A DNA stretch of 39,975 nucleotides from an uncultured bacterium (GCA_903861205.1 CAIOTC010000020.1:1-39975), one strand, 5' to 3'. Positions 10,281-19,867 are shown, numbered from the stretch's first letter. Program-made: numbers and translations. Notes: a model not told the origin generated them from the letters alone.

Positions 10281-11396
10281 ATGGACAAGTTAGATAAAAT
10301 TCACAAACATTTTTTCTTTCCGATATTTTTCATCACGCTTTTTGTTATCTCCCTTTTCACGGCGATGATGGTGCTTCTCTCGCTCGGCAACAGTCAAACA
10401 CTTTTGCAGTTTGCCGTTTTGATCGCGGTTACGCCAATCTTGTTTATTTTATCCAATATTCTGTACAGATATTTCGATAACTTTTTTGTCCGCATTTTGT
10501 ACATTTTCAGCTCGTATATCGGCGGGCTTTTTCTGTTGTGGTTTTTTGCTTCGATTGTTTTGGCGGTGTTTTACGTTTTGTTTTTATTTGTTGGACCGGC
10601 ATATTTTTTTGCAGTTTCCATTTTACTGTATTCTCTTGCCACACTTTTTTTCATGATAGGCATTTTGCAGGCCAAGAAAGTTAAAATTACCAGATACGAA
10701 ATGCCGGCGCCGGCCAAGCACGAATCTCTCAAAGGTAAAAAATTTGCCCTCGTGGCCGACATGCATCTCGGTCCGGTTAATCAGGAAAAATTTGCCCGCA
10801 GAATTTTCCGGAAAATCATAAATGAAAAATCGGACGCTGTTCTTTTTCCGGGCGACATGTTCGATAGCGAATGTTACGGCGATGTGGAAAATATTAGAAA
10901 AGAAATCAAAGTTTTGACAGACGCGGTGCCGGTGTTTTTTTCGCCCGGCAATCATGAGCAATACGGACCGTTCAATCATTTTATTCAAATTGCTTCCGAC
11001 GGTGGAATGACTGTTCTTATCGACGAAAAAATAAATTTTCTAGGTGTGCCGATTTTTGCTCTGAATTTCCGACAGACGAAAAGGATGGACGAAATCGAAA
11101 AATTAATTAATGAAAATATTTCGCCCGAAAACCCGGCCATTGTTTTAAATCACGAACCGGTTTTCCATGATTTGCTCTCGAAGGCCGGTGCGTTTCTGGT
11201 TGTTTCCGGTCACACTCACAATGGACAGTTCTGGCCGGGCAATTATATTACCGATTTTTTCTTTTATAAAAAATTTACCTACGGTTTGCAAAATTACGGC
11301 GGACTTTCCAGCATCACCACGAGTGGAATCGGCACATATGGCCCGGCCATCAGAACGTTCAACACTCCGGAAATTGTGATAATAAATTTTGTTTGA
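10281..11396 (+). CDS. Membrane-anchored metallophosphoesterase
   Basis: N-terminal TM segments; LVADMHLG, PGDMFD, SPGNHE, SGHTHNGQ. Confidence 0.88.
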   Translation: MDKLDKIHKHFFFPIFFITLFVISLFTAMMVLLSLGNSQTLLQFAVLIAVTPILFILSNILYRYFDNFFVRILYIFSSYIGGLFLLWFFASIVLAVFYVLFLFVGPAYFFAVSILLYSLATLFFMIGILQAKKVKITRYEMPAPAKHESLKGKKFALVADMHLGPVNQEKFARRIFRKIINEKSDAVLFPGDMFDSECYGDVENIRKEIKVLTDAVPVFFSPGNHEQYGPFNHFIQIASDGGMTVLIDEKINFLGVPIFALNFRQTKRMDEIEKLINENISPENPAIVLNHEPVFHDLLSKAGAFLVVSGHTHNGQFWPGNYITDFFFYKKFTYGLQNYGGLSSITTSGIGTYGPAIRTFNTPEIVIINFV

Positions 11397-11398
11397 TT

Positions 11399-12754
11399 TT
11401 AACCATTAACGCCTTTACGTTGCCATTTTTGCCATTTGACTTCCTGCTTTCTCATGAGTCCCCAGACAGATCTGACTAACGCGTTCAGTTCGACGAAAGT
11501 GGCCACGTAAAATAGAAGCCAGCCGATTGGCATGAGGAGATAAAAAGATAATTTTTTGTTTTTTTCTTTTGCAAAAAATCCCTGAACGAAAAACATTGAG
11601 CCAACCACTATTATGCCGGATATGAAAGAAGAAAAGTCGTGCGTCCATAAAGAATAAATATACAAAAATCCAACGAAAAAAAGTTCCAGCGACAGTTGGA
11701 GTTCGCCGAAATATGCCAGAGGCAGAACGATCATGGTCAGCATTTTGACATGTCTGTCTTCGGTGCTGAAAAATAGTTGTTTGTTGTCCTTGAATGTTTC
11801 GAAGCGTCCGCGTTTCCAGCGGAGTCGCTGCTTCATCAGCCCACCGATGTCACTTGCTCCCTCGGTGTAAACAACCGCGTCTTCGACATAAGCGATTCTC
11901 ATGCCGGCGTCCTGGATGCGTACCGAGAGGTCGATGTCCTCGGTGATATTTTTAGTGTTGTAAACTCCGACTTTCTCGAAAACTTCTCGCCGAAAAGCGC
12001 CGGCCGCTCCGCCGATAATGTAAATGGTGTTCATAAACGAATCGGCCTTTTTGAAATAAAAAGAAAACATGAATTCGAGTTGCTGGATGGTGCCGATGAT
12101 TGATTTGGTGTTTCCGATTTTGACATTGCCGACCGCGGCGGAAACATTTCCATCCGCAAAACATTTGACGAAATTTAGAACGGCGTGTTTGTCGACGGCG
12201 CAATCTGCGTCAATCGACATCAGAATTTCACCGTTGGAAATTTTGATGGCGGTGTTTAGCGCCGCGCCCTTCCCGCCATTTTCTTTGTAACGATAAATTA
12301 TTTTTATTGGGTTGTCTGTTTTGGCGTAGTTTCTCAAAAAATTTTTAATGAGAGCATCGGAGTTGTCGGTCGATCCGTCGTTGATTATGATGAGTTCCAG
12401 ATTCGTGTAAGTGCTTTGGAGCAATGTCTCGACAGTATTTAAAATTCCGAATTCTTCATTCCATGCCGGTATCATGACGGAGACCAGCGGTTTGTATTGT
12501 TCGATTTTGTTTTTTAATTTTCTTCTTTTGTAAGCTGTTTTGATGCTATCCCATGGACTGACCAGCATGTAAATAAAATACTTCGTCAAAAGTATACTCG
12601 CGAAAAAAATAATAAATCCTCTCAAAATGGGGAAGTCTTGTTTGGTTTCAGGTGTAAGTATGAAAACTGAAATGATGATTCCGAAAGTAATGAAATAGAG
12701 TGCTGAATACACAAGAATTTTCTTCGTGGAGCTAGAGAAGATCGTTTTGATCAT
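11399..12754 (-). CDS. Family 2 glycosyltransferase, membrane associated
   Basis: VSVMIPAWNEE, IINDGSTD, SIDADC, EDIDLSVRI, QRLRWKRGR. Confidence 0.9.
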   Translation of the reverse strand: MIKTIFSSSTKKILVYSALYFITFGIIISVFILTPETKQDFPILRGFIIFFASILLTKYFIYMLVSPWDSIKTAYKRRKLKNKIEQYKPLVSVMIPAWNEEFGILNTVETLLQSTYTNLELIIINDGSTDNSDALIKNFLRNYAKTDNPIKIIYRYKENGGKGAALNTAIKISNGEILMSIDADCAVDKHAVLNFVKCFADGNVSAAVGNVKIGNTKSIIGTIQQLEFMFSFYFKKADSFMNTIYIIGGAAGAFRREVFEKVGVYNTKNITEDIDLSVRIQDAGMRIAYVEDAVVYTEGASDIGGLMKQRLRWKRGRFETFKDNKQLFFSTEDRHVKMLTMIVLPLAYFGELQLSLELFFVGFLYIYSLWTHDFSSFISGIIVVGSMFFVQGFFAKEKNKKLSFYLLMPIGWLLFYVATFVELNALVRSVWGLMRKQEVKWQKWQRKGVNG

Positions 12755-12998
12755 TGTGTGAAATAATATCGGCTAATAATTTTGAGCACATGTTCGAGAG
12801 AAAAATGAGCGTTAAAAACAAACTTAAAATTTTGTAGCTGAAAATGGTGATAACAGTAAAAAAATAGAAAATGAGAAGCCCGCCGAAAAATATGTTGGCC
12901 AAGATGGCGACTGTCGCCAGGACAACATAAACTATGCTCCATAATTTATAAAGAGCTTTCGGGTAGTGTTTACTCAAATGATATATGTCGGTTTTCAT
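12732..12998 (-). CDS. Small membrane protein upstream of and overlapping the glycosyltransferase
   Basis: ORF with hydrophobic segments; overlaps the next gene by about 20 nt. Confidence 0.5.
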   Translation of the reverse strand: MKTDIYHLSKHYPKALYKLWSIVYVVLATVAILANIFFGGLLIFYFFTVITIFSYKILSLFLTLIFLSNMCSKLLADIISHNDQNDLL

Positions 12999-13225
12999 AG
13001 TTTTTTCAAATTATGAAAACTTGAAATATGATGAAGCGGTCAATAGTTGCTCAATCAGGCCAAAATAGTCGCATATGAGAATGAATTGAGAGTGAATGAT
13101 GAAATGATGAAGTTATTTCTTACCTTTATTTTTTTTTCATTACTTTGAGTTAAATTTCATCGGTTACCAGATTCGGGCAAATATTTTCCGCTTATCCGAA
13201 TTACCAACACTAACTGACAAACACC

Positions 13226-13597
13226 ATGAATAAACTCAACAAATCAATCGCATTAAAAGCAGTGCTTCCAGTTCTTGGATTAGCATTTCTTCTGGCCCTT
13301 TCAGTCGGACCGGCTTTCGCTTTTGCAGACAAAGATGACAGAATGATGACAGACAAAGATAGAGACAACGTAGTGGCGCCAACAACAGTAGCGCCGGCAA
13401 CATATCCGTATAGTTACGGTTACAGTTACGGCGCAAGCTATCCGTATAGCTACGGCACAAGCTATAGCTATCCGTACAGTTACGGTTACAGCTACCCATA
13501 CAGTTATGGCTCAAGCTATAGTTACCCATATAGTTACGGCAATAGTTACGGCGCAAGTTACAGCTACCCATACAGCTACGGATACAGCATCATCTAA
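13226..13597 (+). CDS. Secreted Tyr/Ser/Gly/Pro low-complexity repeat protein
   Basis: Signal peptide-like N-terminus (ALKAVLPVLGLAFLLALSVGPAFAFA) followed by YPYSYGYSYGAS-type repeats. Confidence 0.7.
   Translation: MNKLNKSIALKAVLPVLGLAFLLALSVGPAFAFADKDDRMMTDKDRDNVVAPTTVAPATYPYSYGYSYGASYPYSYGTSYSYPYSYGYSYPYSYGSSYSYPYSYGNSYGASYSYPYSYGYSII
13399..13590 (+). repeat. Degenerate coding tandem repeat (SYPYSYG units)
   Basis: Repeated TATCCGTATAGTTACGG-like units. Confidence 0.8.
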
Positions 13598-13637
13598 TTT
13601 TGCCCGTAACTCTGGTAACAAAATAAAACTGTAAAAA

Positions 13638-13667
13638 TTAAACCTCGAGCCAGTCTCGGGGTTTAAT
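13638..13667. terminator. Hairpin downstream of the SYG-repeat gene
   Basis: TTAAACCTCGAG-ccagt-CTCGGGGTTTAA; no strong T tract. Confidence 0.45.
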
Positions 13668-13823
13668 ATTGCCCGACCTCCGCTTTATTTTTTTTTCATA
13701 AGATTAGTTTATATTTTTACGCGTGTTATCAGATTGAAAGAACCAATTACCAGCACTAATGAAGTTCCAATTAACAGAAATTATCAGAATTACCCAATTA
13801 CCTCTAACCTTACAAACACGAAT

Positions 13824-14528
13824 ATGATTAAAAACATTAAAAAATTATTGATGCCTGTCCTGAGTCTTGTACTCGCTCTCGGGCTTACGCTTTCGCCGAC
13901 TTTTGCTTTAGCAGAAGGAAGGCACAATAGCGGAAACAATGGAGGATGGAATCGAGGAAACAATAATCGAAGCTTCAGCTATAACAGAAACAACTCGAAT
14001 GTTGTTTCGAGTATCGGTGATGGAGACGGTGATGCCGATGATATTGTAGCAGCTCCGGCAATTAATTCTTACAGTTATGGCACAGCATATCCGACATACG
14101 GCACATCTTACGGATATGGTGGATATGGAACAACTTATGGTTCCGCAATTTCACCGGTAGTTTCGCCAACATTTGCGCCGGTAGTTAATCCGGTTGTGGC
14201 TCCGGTGGTTAATCCGGTGGTTGCTCCCGTGGTCAATCCGGTTTTTGCGCCGGTTGTAAATCCAGTGGTTGCGCCAGTCGTTAACCCAGTTTTCGCTCCG
14301 GTAGTTAATCCAGTGGTCGCCCCGGTTGTCGATCCAGTCTTTGCGCCAGTAGTCAATCCAGTTCCAGCACCAGTTGTTTCGCCGACGTTTGCACCAGTGG
14401 TTAATCCAGTTACAGCTCCGGTAGCAACGCCAACATACGCACCGGTGGTTAATCCCGTTCCTGCACCGGTAGTCAGTCCGACATACGCGCCGGTAGTCAA
14501 CCCAGTTTCTGCCCCGATTGTTTACTAG
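13824..14528 (+). CDS. Secreted low-complexity protein with APVVNPV repeats
   Basis: MIKNIKKLLMPVLSLVLALGLTLSPTFALA signal peptide; C-terminal tandem APVVNPV/APVVSPTF units. Confidence 0.7.
   Translation: MIKNIKKLLMPVLSLVLALGLTLSPTFALAEGRHNSGNNGGWNRGNNNRSFSYNRNNSNVVSSIGDGDGDADDIVAAPAINSYSYGTAYPTYGTSYGYGGYGTTYGSAISPVVSPTFAPVVNPVVAPVVNPVVAPVVNPVFAPVVNPVVAPVVNPVFAPVVNPVVAPVVDPVFAPVVNPVPAPVVSPTFAPVVNPVTAPVATPTYAPVVNPVPAPVVSPTYAPVVNPVSAPIVY
14150..14526 (+). repeat. Coding tandem repeat (about 21-24 nt units, APVVNPV)
   Basis: Repeated GCGCCGGTAGTTAATCCAGTT-like units. Confidence 0.85.
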
Positions 14529-14619
14529 TTGTATGACAGCAACTCCGCCAGACTCAGAACGCAAGAACTCAAAATATCACGAGGTTCATGTCATTTTTGA
14601 CAGTATCTGATAACAAAAA

Positions 14620-14648
14620 ACACAAAGCCCGCGTTTGCGGGTTTTTGT
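14620..14648. terminator. Terminator hairpin
   Basis: AAGCCCGC-gtt-TGCGGGTTTTT. Confidence 0.6.
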
Positions 14649-14660
14649 GACAATTGTTTT

Positions 14661-14934
14661 GAATAAAAATTTCTTACGACCCGCCACTTTTCCGTCACCA
14701 GAATAATTTTCAATGGATTTCCTGTGTCATCCCCGCGCAGGCGGGGATCCAGTTCAAACTCTAGATTCCCCAAACATAATTTTCTACTGAAAATTTGTTC
14801 GGGCCCACCTCGGCCCGCCGGCCTCCGGTCTTGCGAACAGATAAAATCTGTTCTCACCTTCGCGGGAATGACAACTTTTTTAAAATGGTTCCGCAATGTG
14901 CCGGAAAAGTGCCGGCTCGACGAAATTTTTATTC
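14661..14934. repeat. Structured palindromic intergenic element, copy D, with a nested MITE-like element
   Basis: GAATAAAAATTT-CTTA-CGACCCGCCACTTTTCCGTCAC / GTGCCGGAAAAGTGCCGGCTCG-ACG-AAATTTTTATTC; ends match copy C. Confidence 0.85.
14726..14872. mobile_element. MITE-like element of the GTCATTCCCGCG type nested in copy D
   Basis: Terminal inverted repeats GTCATCCCCGCG / CGCGGGAATGAC; internal hairpins CGGGCC-cacctc-GGCCCG and GAACAGAT-aaa-ATCTGTTC. Confidence 0.65.
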
Positions 14935-14981
14935 AAATCAATTATGTCACAAATTTCACTCTTGTACGTTATAATATGTAA

Positions 14982-15485
14982 ATGACGGAAAAAGAGGACT
15001 TCTCACGTCTTTATAATGAATATTTCAGTCCCATTTACCGCTACATTTATTTTCGAGTAGGCAGTAAAATGGACGCGGAGGACATCGTTCAAGAAGTTTT
15101 TTTGAAAGCTTTTTCGTCGGCTGAGCGTTATAATGATTTTGCCAGAATGCCGGTTTCGTTTTTTTATATTATTGCCAGAAACGCGGTCATCGATCATTTT
15201 CGCCGGAAAAAGATAATCGTGAACGATGAAGAAGTTCTTTTGTCCGTTCCAGACAAGGGAAGTTCGCCGGAGGAAAATGCCGCCACGGCTGAAGAAGTTC
15301 TGAAACTGCGCCAAAAAATTTCAGAGCTTCCGGAAATGGAAAAAGAAGCGGTAATTTTAAAATTTATGAATGGAATGGAAACGAAAGAAATTTGTCTAAT
15401 TTTAGGCAAGAGCGAAGAAGCGGTCCGCCAGCTCCAATCCAGAGGATTAAAAACATTACGAAAATTATTTAACGAACATGAATAA
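14982..15485 (+). CDS. RNA polymerase sigma factor, ECF type
   Basis: FSRLYNEYFSPIYRYIYFRVGSKMDAEDIVQEVFLKAF; region 4 LPEMEKEAVILKFMNGMETKEICLILGKSEEAVRQLQSRGLKTLR. Confidence 0.92.
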   Translation: MTEKEDFSRLYNEYFSPIYRYIYFRVGSKMDAEDIVQEVFLKAFSSAERYNDFARMPVSFFYIIARNAVIDHFRRKKIIVNDEEVLLSVPDKGSSPEENAATAEEVLKLRQKISELPEMEKEAVILKFMNGMETKEICLILGKSEEAVRQLQSRGLKTLRKLFNEHE

Positions 15486-15873
15486 CGAAAAAGAAACAAT
15501 GACAGAAGAAATTTTGATCGAAAAAATCAAAAGCGTCGGCAGTTTGGTAAATCCGCCGGAGAGTTTGTTGCGATCAATTTTAAGTGAAAGTAACTGGCCC
15601 AAGGCAACGCCTAGGGCTGGAAAAATTCCGAGTCCGTTCTGGTTCCGTTTTGCCGTGACATCTTTTGCAGTTCTGTTCATCGTTCTAGTTGGCGGGTTTT
15701 CGTACAATCGCGTTCAAAATAGCACTGCGATCAATCCAACACCGAATCTAAACACACAAAGCGACGTTGTTTCCGTTTTGCCGGCTGACTCCTCAAACAA
15801 CAGCCTTGACCAAGATCTCAATATCGTCGACACCCAGCTCAAAACACTTGATGCGGATATAGCAAAGATTTAA
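15478..15873 (+). CDS. Single-TM protein, probable anti-sigma factor
   Basis: Overlaps the sigma gene by 8 bp; cytosolic N-terminus, one TM helix, extracytoplasmic tail. Confidence 0.55.
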   Translation: MNNEKETMTEEILIEKIKSVGSLVNPPESLLRSILSESNWPKATPRAGKIPSPFWFRFAVTSFAVLFIVLVGGFSYNRVQNSTAINPTPNLNTQSDVVSVLPADSSNNSLDQDLNIVDTQLKTLDADIAKI

Positions 15874-15882
15874 TGTCACGTT

Positions 15883-15924
15883 TTCTAATTCCCTGCGTTA
15901 TAGATGGCGAGGGGATTAGAAATT
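15883..15924. promoter_or_regulatory. Hairpin in the intergenic/5' region of the next gene
   Basis: TTTCTAATTCCC ... GGGGATTAGAAA (12 bp, one T-G pair), just upstream of the ATG at 15935. Confidence 0.45.
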
Positions 15925-15934
15925 AACAAATAAC

Positions 15935-16765
15935 ATGATTAAAAATAACAGAACAAAAGTATTGTTGGGAATTGTCGGAGGTTTAGTTTTGACTTTGGGC
16001 GGCGCGGCCACGGCGTTTGCAGATTCGCATTCTCTTGACAGGGATGTGGCCAGACTGGACAAGGAAATCACGAGGTTGCCGTTGTTTACGATTGCATCTA
16101 CAACCGCGACCACTTCACCCAGACTTTTTACCAACCAAACCAAGCAGCTTTCGCAAGTTATTAAAAAAGGCGATTCGGAAATAACATCGCGCATAAATGA
16201 TTTGAACAAGTTGAACACAAAAGTGCAAGCGATGAAAAATGTTTCCGCGGCGGGCAAGGCGACCGTGGCGACGGAAGTTTCGACCGAAGTTTCCGCTTTG
16301 ACAGCGCTCAAAACGAAAATCGACGCCGACACGGATTTGACGGTGGCTAAAGCAGACGAGAAAGCGATTTTTGCTCCGATCAGGATTTACGCTTTGATTA
16401 TTCCGCAGTATAACGTTTTAGTTTCGGCCGATAGAGTGGGCTCTGTCGCTGATCTACTGACGACAATAGGCGAAAAACTTCAAACCAGAATCACGGCGGC
16501 GCAAACCGCGGGCAAAGATGTTTCGGCCATGCAGACGGCGCTTGCTGACATGAACGTAAAAATCGCGGACGCCAAGTCTCAAGCAAGTTTGGCCACAACG
16601 ACAGTTATTAATTTGAAACCGGATAATGGCGACCAAACGGTTGCGCAGTCGAACAAAGCGGCGCTCGTTTCGGCCAAGGCGACAATCAAAACGGCCACAA
16701 GCGATTTGAAAACAGCCAAGCAAGATGCGAGCAATATAGTTCAAAGTTTAAAGAAATTGAAATAG
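15935..16765 (+). CDS. Secreted alpha-helical protein of unknown function
   Basis: Signal peptide (LLGIVGGLVLTLGGAATAFADS) and Ala/Lys-rich helical body. Confidence 0.65.
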   Translation: MIKNNRTKVLLGIVGGLVLTLGGAATAFADSHSLDRDVARLDKEITRLPLFTIASTTATTSPRLFTNQTKQLSQVIKKGDSEITSRINDLNKLNTKVQAMKNVSAAGKATVATEVSTEVSALTALKTKIDADTDLTVAKADEKAIFAPIRIYALIIPQYNVLVSADRVGSVADLLTTIGEKLQTRITAAQTAGKDVSAMQTALADMNVKIADAKSQASLATTTVINLKPDNGDQTVAQSNKAALVSAKATIKTATSDLKTAKQDASNIVQSLKKLK

Positions 16766-16785
16766 TGGTCGACAAATTGTAGATA

Positions 16786-16817
16786 TAAAAAACAACTCTG
16801 TGATGGGTTGTTTTTTT
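16786..16817 (+). terminator. Terminator
   Basis: AAACAAC-tctgtgatg-GGTTGTTTTTTTG. Confidence 0.65.
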
Positions 16818-16827
16818 GTTTGAGATT

Positions 16828-17811
16828 TTAATGATTTCGTTTGTAATTCTCGTGATAGTTCACAATGACGGGAATGCTGGCGGCCACCGGCAAGGCTAGA
16901 AATGCTCCGAGCATGCCAAACAAACTGGCTCCGATGACAACTGCCAGAAATCCGAGCGACGGATACAAATTTAGAGCTTTGTTATAAATAGCCGGGGAGA
17001 TGACGGCGTTTTCCGTTTGTTGATAAACGATATGTAAAATTAGAACGGCCAATCCTTGCCAAGTTGAAAGACTGAAAGCGACGAGCAAGGCGGGAATAGC
17101 GCCCAAAGTCGAACCGACCAAAGGCAAAAGGTCAACGATTCCGGCGAAAAGAGCCAATGGCAAAGCAAAAGGAACTCTCAAAACCAAAAGTCCCGCAAAA
17201 ATGACGGCGAAAGTGATGCATGAAATAATGATATTGCCCCTGACGTATTGTCCGGTCACTTTCATCACTTCTTCCAACAAACCTTTTAGTTTTGCTTTTT
17301 CACGATACGGAAAAATATTCAAAAATAAGTTGAGTAGGCGATCATAATCGTAAACAAAATAAAATGTCAGAACTAAAGTGGTGATAACGGAAATAACTGT
17401 CAGAATTATATTTCCCGAATATGTCCAAAAGCTGTCGGAATGAGATTGCAAATATTGGGCGAGATTGAAATTATTGAAAAAATGTCCGATGAGGGGCAAA
17501 TGACTGGCGTTTTGCATGACGCTTTCCAGAAGTCCGGGAATTTGGCCGGAGAGATTCGGCGCGACAAGCGAAAATATTACAAGAAAAGGAACGGAAATTC
17601 CGAGAAAAATTATAACTGTGGAAAGCAACATCGGCAATTTCATTTTCAAGTGAAGCGTGCGGGCGAGAGGATGAAGGGAAGCGGTCAGAGCCAAAGCGAT
17701 GATGATGTCCACCACCGCGCCGAGCGCTTTCCAAATCAAAAGAATGCCGATGACGGAGAGAATTATTCGGCTGATTGCTTCCCAGCTTAATGGATGTTCG
17801 CGCGGTTCCAT
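16828..17811 (-). CDS. AI-2E family transporter-like (PerM/YtvI-type) membrane protein
   Basis: Multiple TM segments; GIVDLLPLVGSTLGAIPALLVA and QQTENAVISPAIYNKALNLYPSLGFLAVVIGASLFGMLGAFLALPVAA. Confidence 0.88.
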   Translation of the reverse strand: MEPREHPLSWEAISRIILSVIGILLIWKALGAVVDIIIALALTASLHPLARTLHLKMKLPMLLSTVIIFLGISVPFLVIFSLVAPNLSGQIPGLLESVMQNASHLPLIGHFFNNFNLAQYLQSHSDSFWTYSGNIILTVISVITTLVLTFYFVYDYDRLLNLFLNIFPYREKAKLKGLLEEVMKVTGQYVRGNIIISCITFAVIFAGLLVLRVPFALPLALFAGIVDLLPLVGSTLGAIPALLVAFSLSTWQGLAVLILHIVYQQTENAVISPAIYNKALNLYPSLGFLAVVIGASLFGMLGAFLALPVAASIPVIVNYHENYKRNH

Positions 17812-17824
17812 TTTAAGAGTCTGG

Positions 17825-18357
17825 TTAAATTGGATTATATAAAATTTTAAGCTTTTCCAGTCCGCGATGAATTTGAACGGCGATGGTGTTTTTGGTTTGT
17901 CCGGTGATCAGAGAAATTTCTTTGAGCGACAATGTTTTGACAAATCGCATGCGCATCACTTTTCTGTATTTTTCCGGCAATTGCTCGATGAGCAACAAAG
18001 CATTTTTTCCGTCCAAAGCATTTCCAACATTTTCCGGATCAAAAAATATCGGCTCGGCATTTTTTCAAGCAAGGCGTCATACGAGCTGGTTTTATTTTTT
18101 CTGTACTGATCAACAATGAGGTTGTTGAGAACATGATACAAAAAGGCTTTCATCATTTCTATTTTTCCGCCTCGGACAAAATATTTCCACGTTTTCATGA
18201 AAGTATCCTGAACCAAATCCTCACCGATCGAGTGATCGTGAATTTTGAAAAAGGCATGCCTGTTGAGGCCTTTTTCAAAGTCGTGATGGGCCACAGACAA
18301 TATTTCTTTTTGTTCATTTTCTTCTTCCGGTGTCATATTAGTTAAGCCGTCTGCCAC
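17825..18357 (-). pseudogene. ECF-type sigma factor split by a frameshift near 18055-18066
   Basis: Region 2 in ORF 17956-18357 (HSIGEDLVQDTFMKTWKYF); region 4 in another frame, ORF 17825-18016 (LPEKYRKVMRMRFVKTLSLKEISLITGQTKNTIAVQIHRGLEKLK); frames join at an A6 run. Confidence 0.75.
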
Positions 18358-18538
18358 GGTTGGCTATTACATGCAAATTACAACGAATGGCCAATTGTGG
18401 GGGATGTTTCCGATTTGTTTATTACATCATCATTACGATGAAGTTGAGCCTAGTAGATTTATTGAGCAGTAAGTGTAGCACGTTTGTGACATATATGACA
18501 TTTTGCAATATTTTCGCATATTCAACGGCATGGTAGGT

Positions 18539-19093
18539 ATGAAAACACAAAACAAAAATTCAGATTTTTTTGAGAAGATATGGGAAGAGAGTTGGACATA
18601 CATCAAGACCGTGGTGGATGTCATGCGCGAGCCGATCCTAATTCTCGACAAAGATTTTCGAGTGATGGTTGCCAATGATCCTTTCTATCACACATTTCAG
18701 GTTGAACGAAAAGATACGGAAAAAAATATTGTCTACGATCTCGGCGACGGCCAGTGGAATATTCCGGCTTTGCGAAAACTCTTGGAAGATATTTTACCGA
18801 AGAACACTTTTTTCAAAGGGTTTGAAGTTACTCACGATTTTCCCATTATCGGACGCAAGGTGATGATTTTAAACGCTCGCCAGATTCATTTCAAAAAAGA
18901 CACCGACTCGAAAACATTTCCGCCGATTATCCTTTTGGCTATGGAAGATGTGACCGAGATGATGGGCGTGGCTGAGATGTTGGCTGAACACACCAACCAG
19001 TTCCAAATAATGATGACCGAACGAGCCAAAAAAATGGAAACAAGCATCAAAGGTTTGGAATATGAAATTGGCAGATTAAAAATGAAAAAATAG
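18539..19093 (+). CDS. Stand-alone PAS-domain protein with no kinase domain
   Basis: VVDVMREPILILDKDFRVMVANDPFYHTFQV...IVYDLGDGQWNIPALRKLLEDILP; closely resembles the PAS domain of the kinase at 20277-21377. Confidence 0.75.
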   Translation: MKTQNKNSDFFEKIWEESWTYIKTVVDVMREPILILDKDFRVMVANDPFYHTFQVERKDTEKNIVYDLGDGQWNIPALRKLLEDILPKNTFFKGFEVTHDFPIIGRKVMILNARQIHFKKDTDSKTFPPIILLAMEDVTEMMGVAEMLAEHTNQFQIMMTERAKKMETSIKGLEYEIGRLKMKK

Positions 19094-19197
19094 CTTTTTG
19101 TAATATCTCTGTAATATCCGCAGTTTGGCAACGGCATACATTACAGACGGTCGCAAACTGGTCGATTACTTAACAACAAATTCTAACAATTAATTTT

Positions 19198-19860
19198 ATG
19201 ACAAATATTAAAGATTCTTTCAAATCATCATTCGACTTTTTGCTCGGAGCGGGTTTAATAGTGACAGCAATGTTCTTTATGAGTATGCCGGCTATTTCAT
19301 ATGCCGATACGCTTAATCGCCAATTGCAACTCGGCATGTCGGGAACGGACGTTTCCGCGCTTCAAACATTTTTGGCCAAAGACGCCACTTTGTATCCGCA
19401 GGGTTTGGTCACCGGATATTTCGGTTTCTTGACCAAATCAGCCGTTTCGAATTTCCAATCCCGCAACGGACTTGACGCTGTCGGACGAGTTGGTCCCTTG
19501 ACCTTGCCTGTTCTCAACGTTCAAATGGCAAATGGCATGGCCAGTAGCGCATCGGCGCCTTACATTAGCAGTGTCTTCGTCAACGCAAACAGAAATAGTG
19601 CCGCAGTCAGTTGGAACACAAACGAATACGCAAATGGCGTGGTTTACTACAGCACCAGTCCACTCTCGACATACGAACGCGCAAACTCTGTTGATGTCAG
19701 TGGCAACACCGCCATGACCGACACAGGTTTTCGCACTTCGCAGAACGTTTCGATTTCCGGTTTGCAAGCCAATACTGTCTACTACTACTTGATTTACACA
19801 ACTGATCAGTCCGGCAACGTCTCGGTCACATGGCCATCGACTTTCCAAACCGCAAACTAA
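19198..19860 (+). CDS. Secreted protein with peptidoglycan-binding-like and fibronectin III-like domains
   Basis: LQLGMSGTDVSALQTFLAKD...GYFGFLTKSAVSNFQSRNGLDAVGRVGPLT; SISGLQANTVYYYLIYTTDQSGN. Confidence 0.8.
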   Translation: MTNIKDSFKSSFDFLLGAGLIVTAMFFMSMPAISYADTLNRQLQLGMSGTDVSALQTFLAKDATLYPQGLVTGYFGFLTKSAVSNFQSRNGLDAVGRVGPLTLPVLNVQMANGMASSASAPYISSVFVNANRNSAAVSWNTNEYANGVVYYSTSPLSTYERANSVDVSGNTAMTDTGFRTSQNVSISGLQANTVYYYLIYTTDQSGNVSVTWPSTFQTAN

Positions 19861-19867
19861 CAAGTTT

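Noticed and set aside
14135-14500. Minus-strand ORFs with TTGA-repeat translation
   Set aside because: Mirror of the APVVNPV tandem repeat on the plus strand; repetitive DNA keeps several frames open.
13399-14526. Possible CRISPR array
   Set aside because: Units are contiguous, degenerate and in frame with signal-peptide proteins; no unique spacers and no cas genes.
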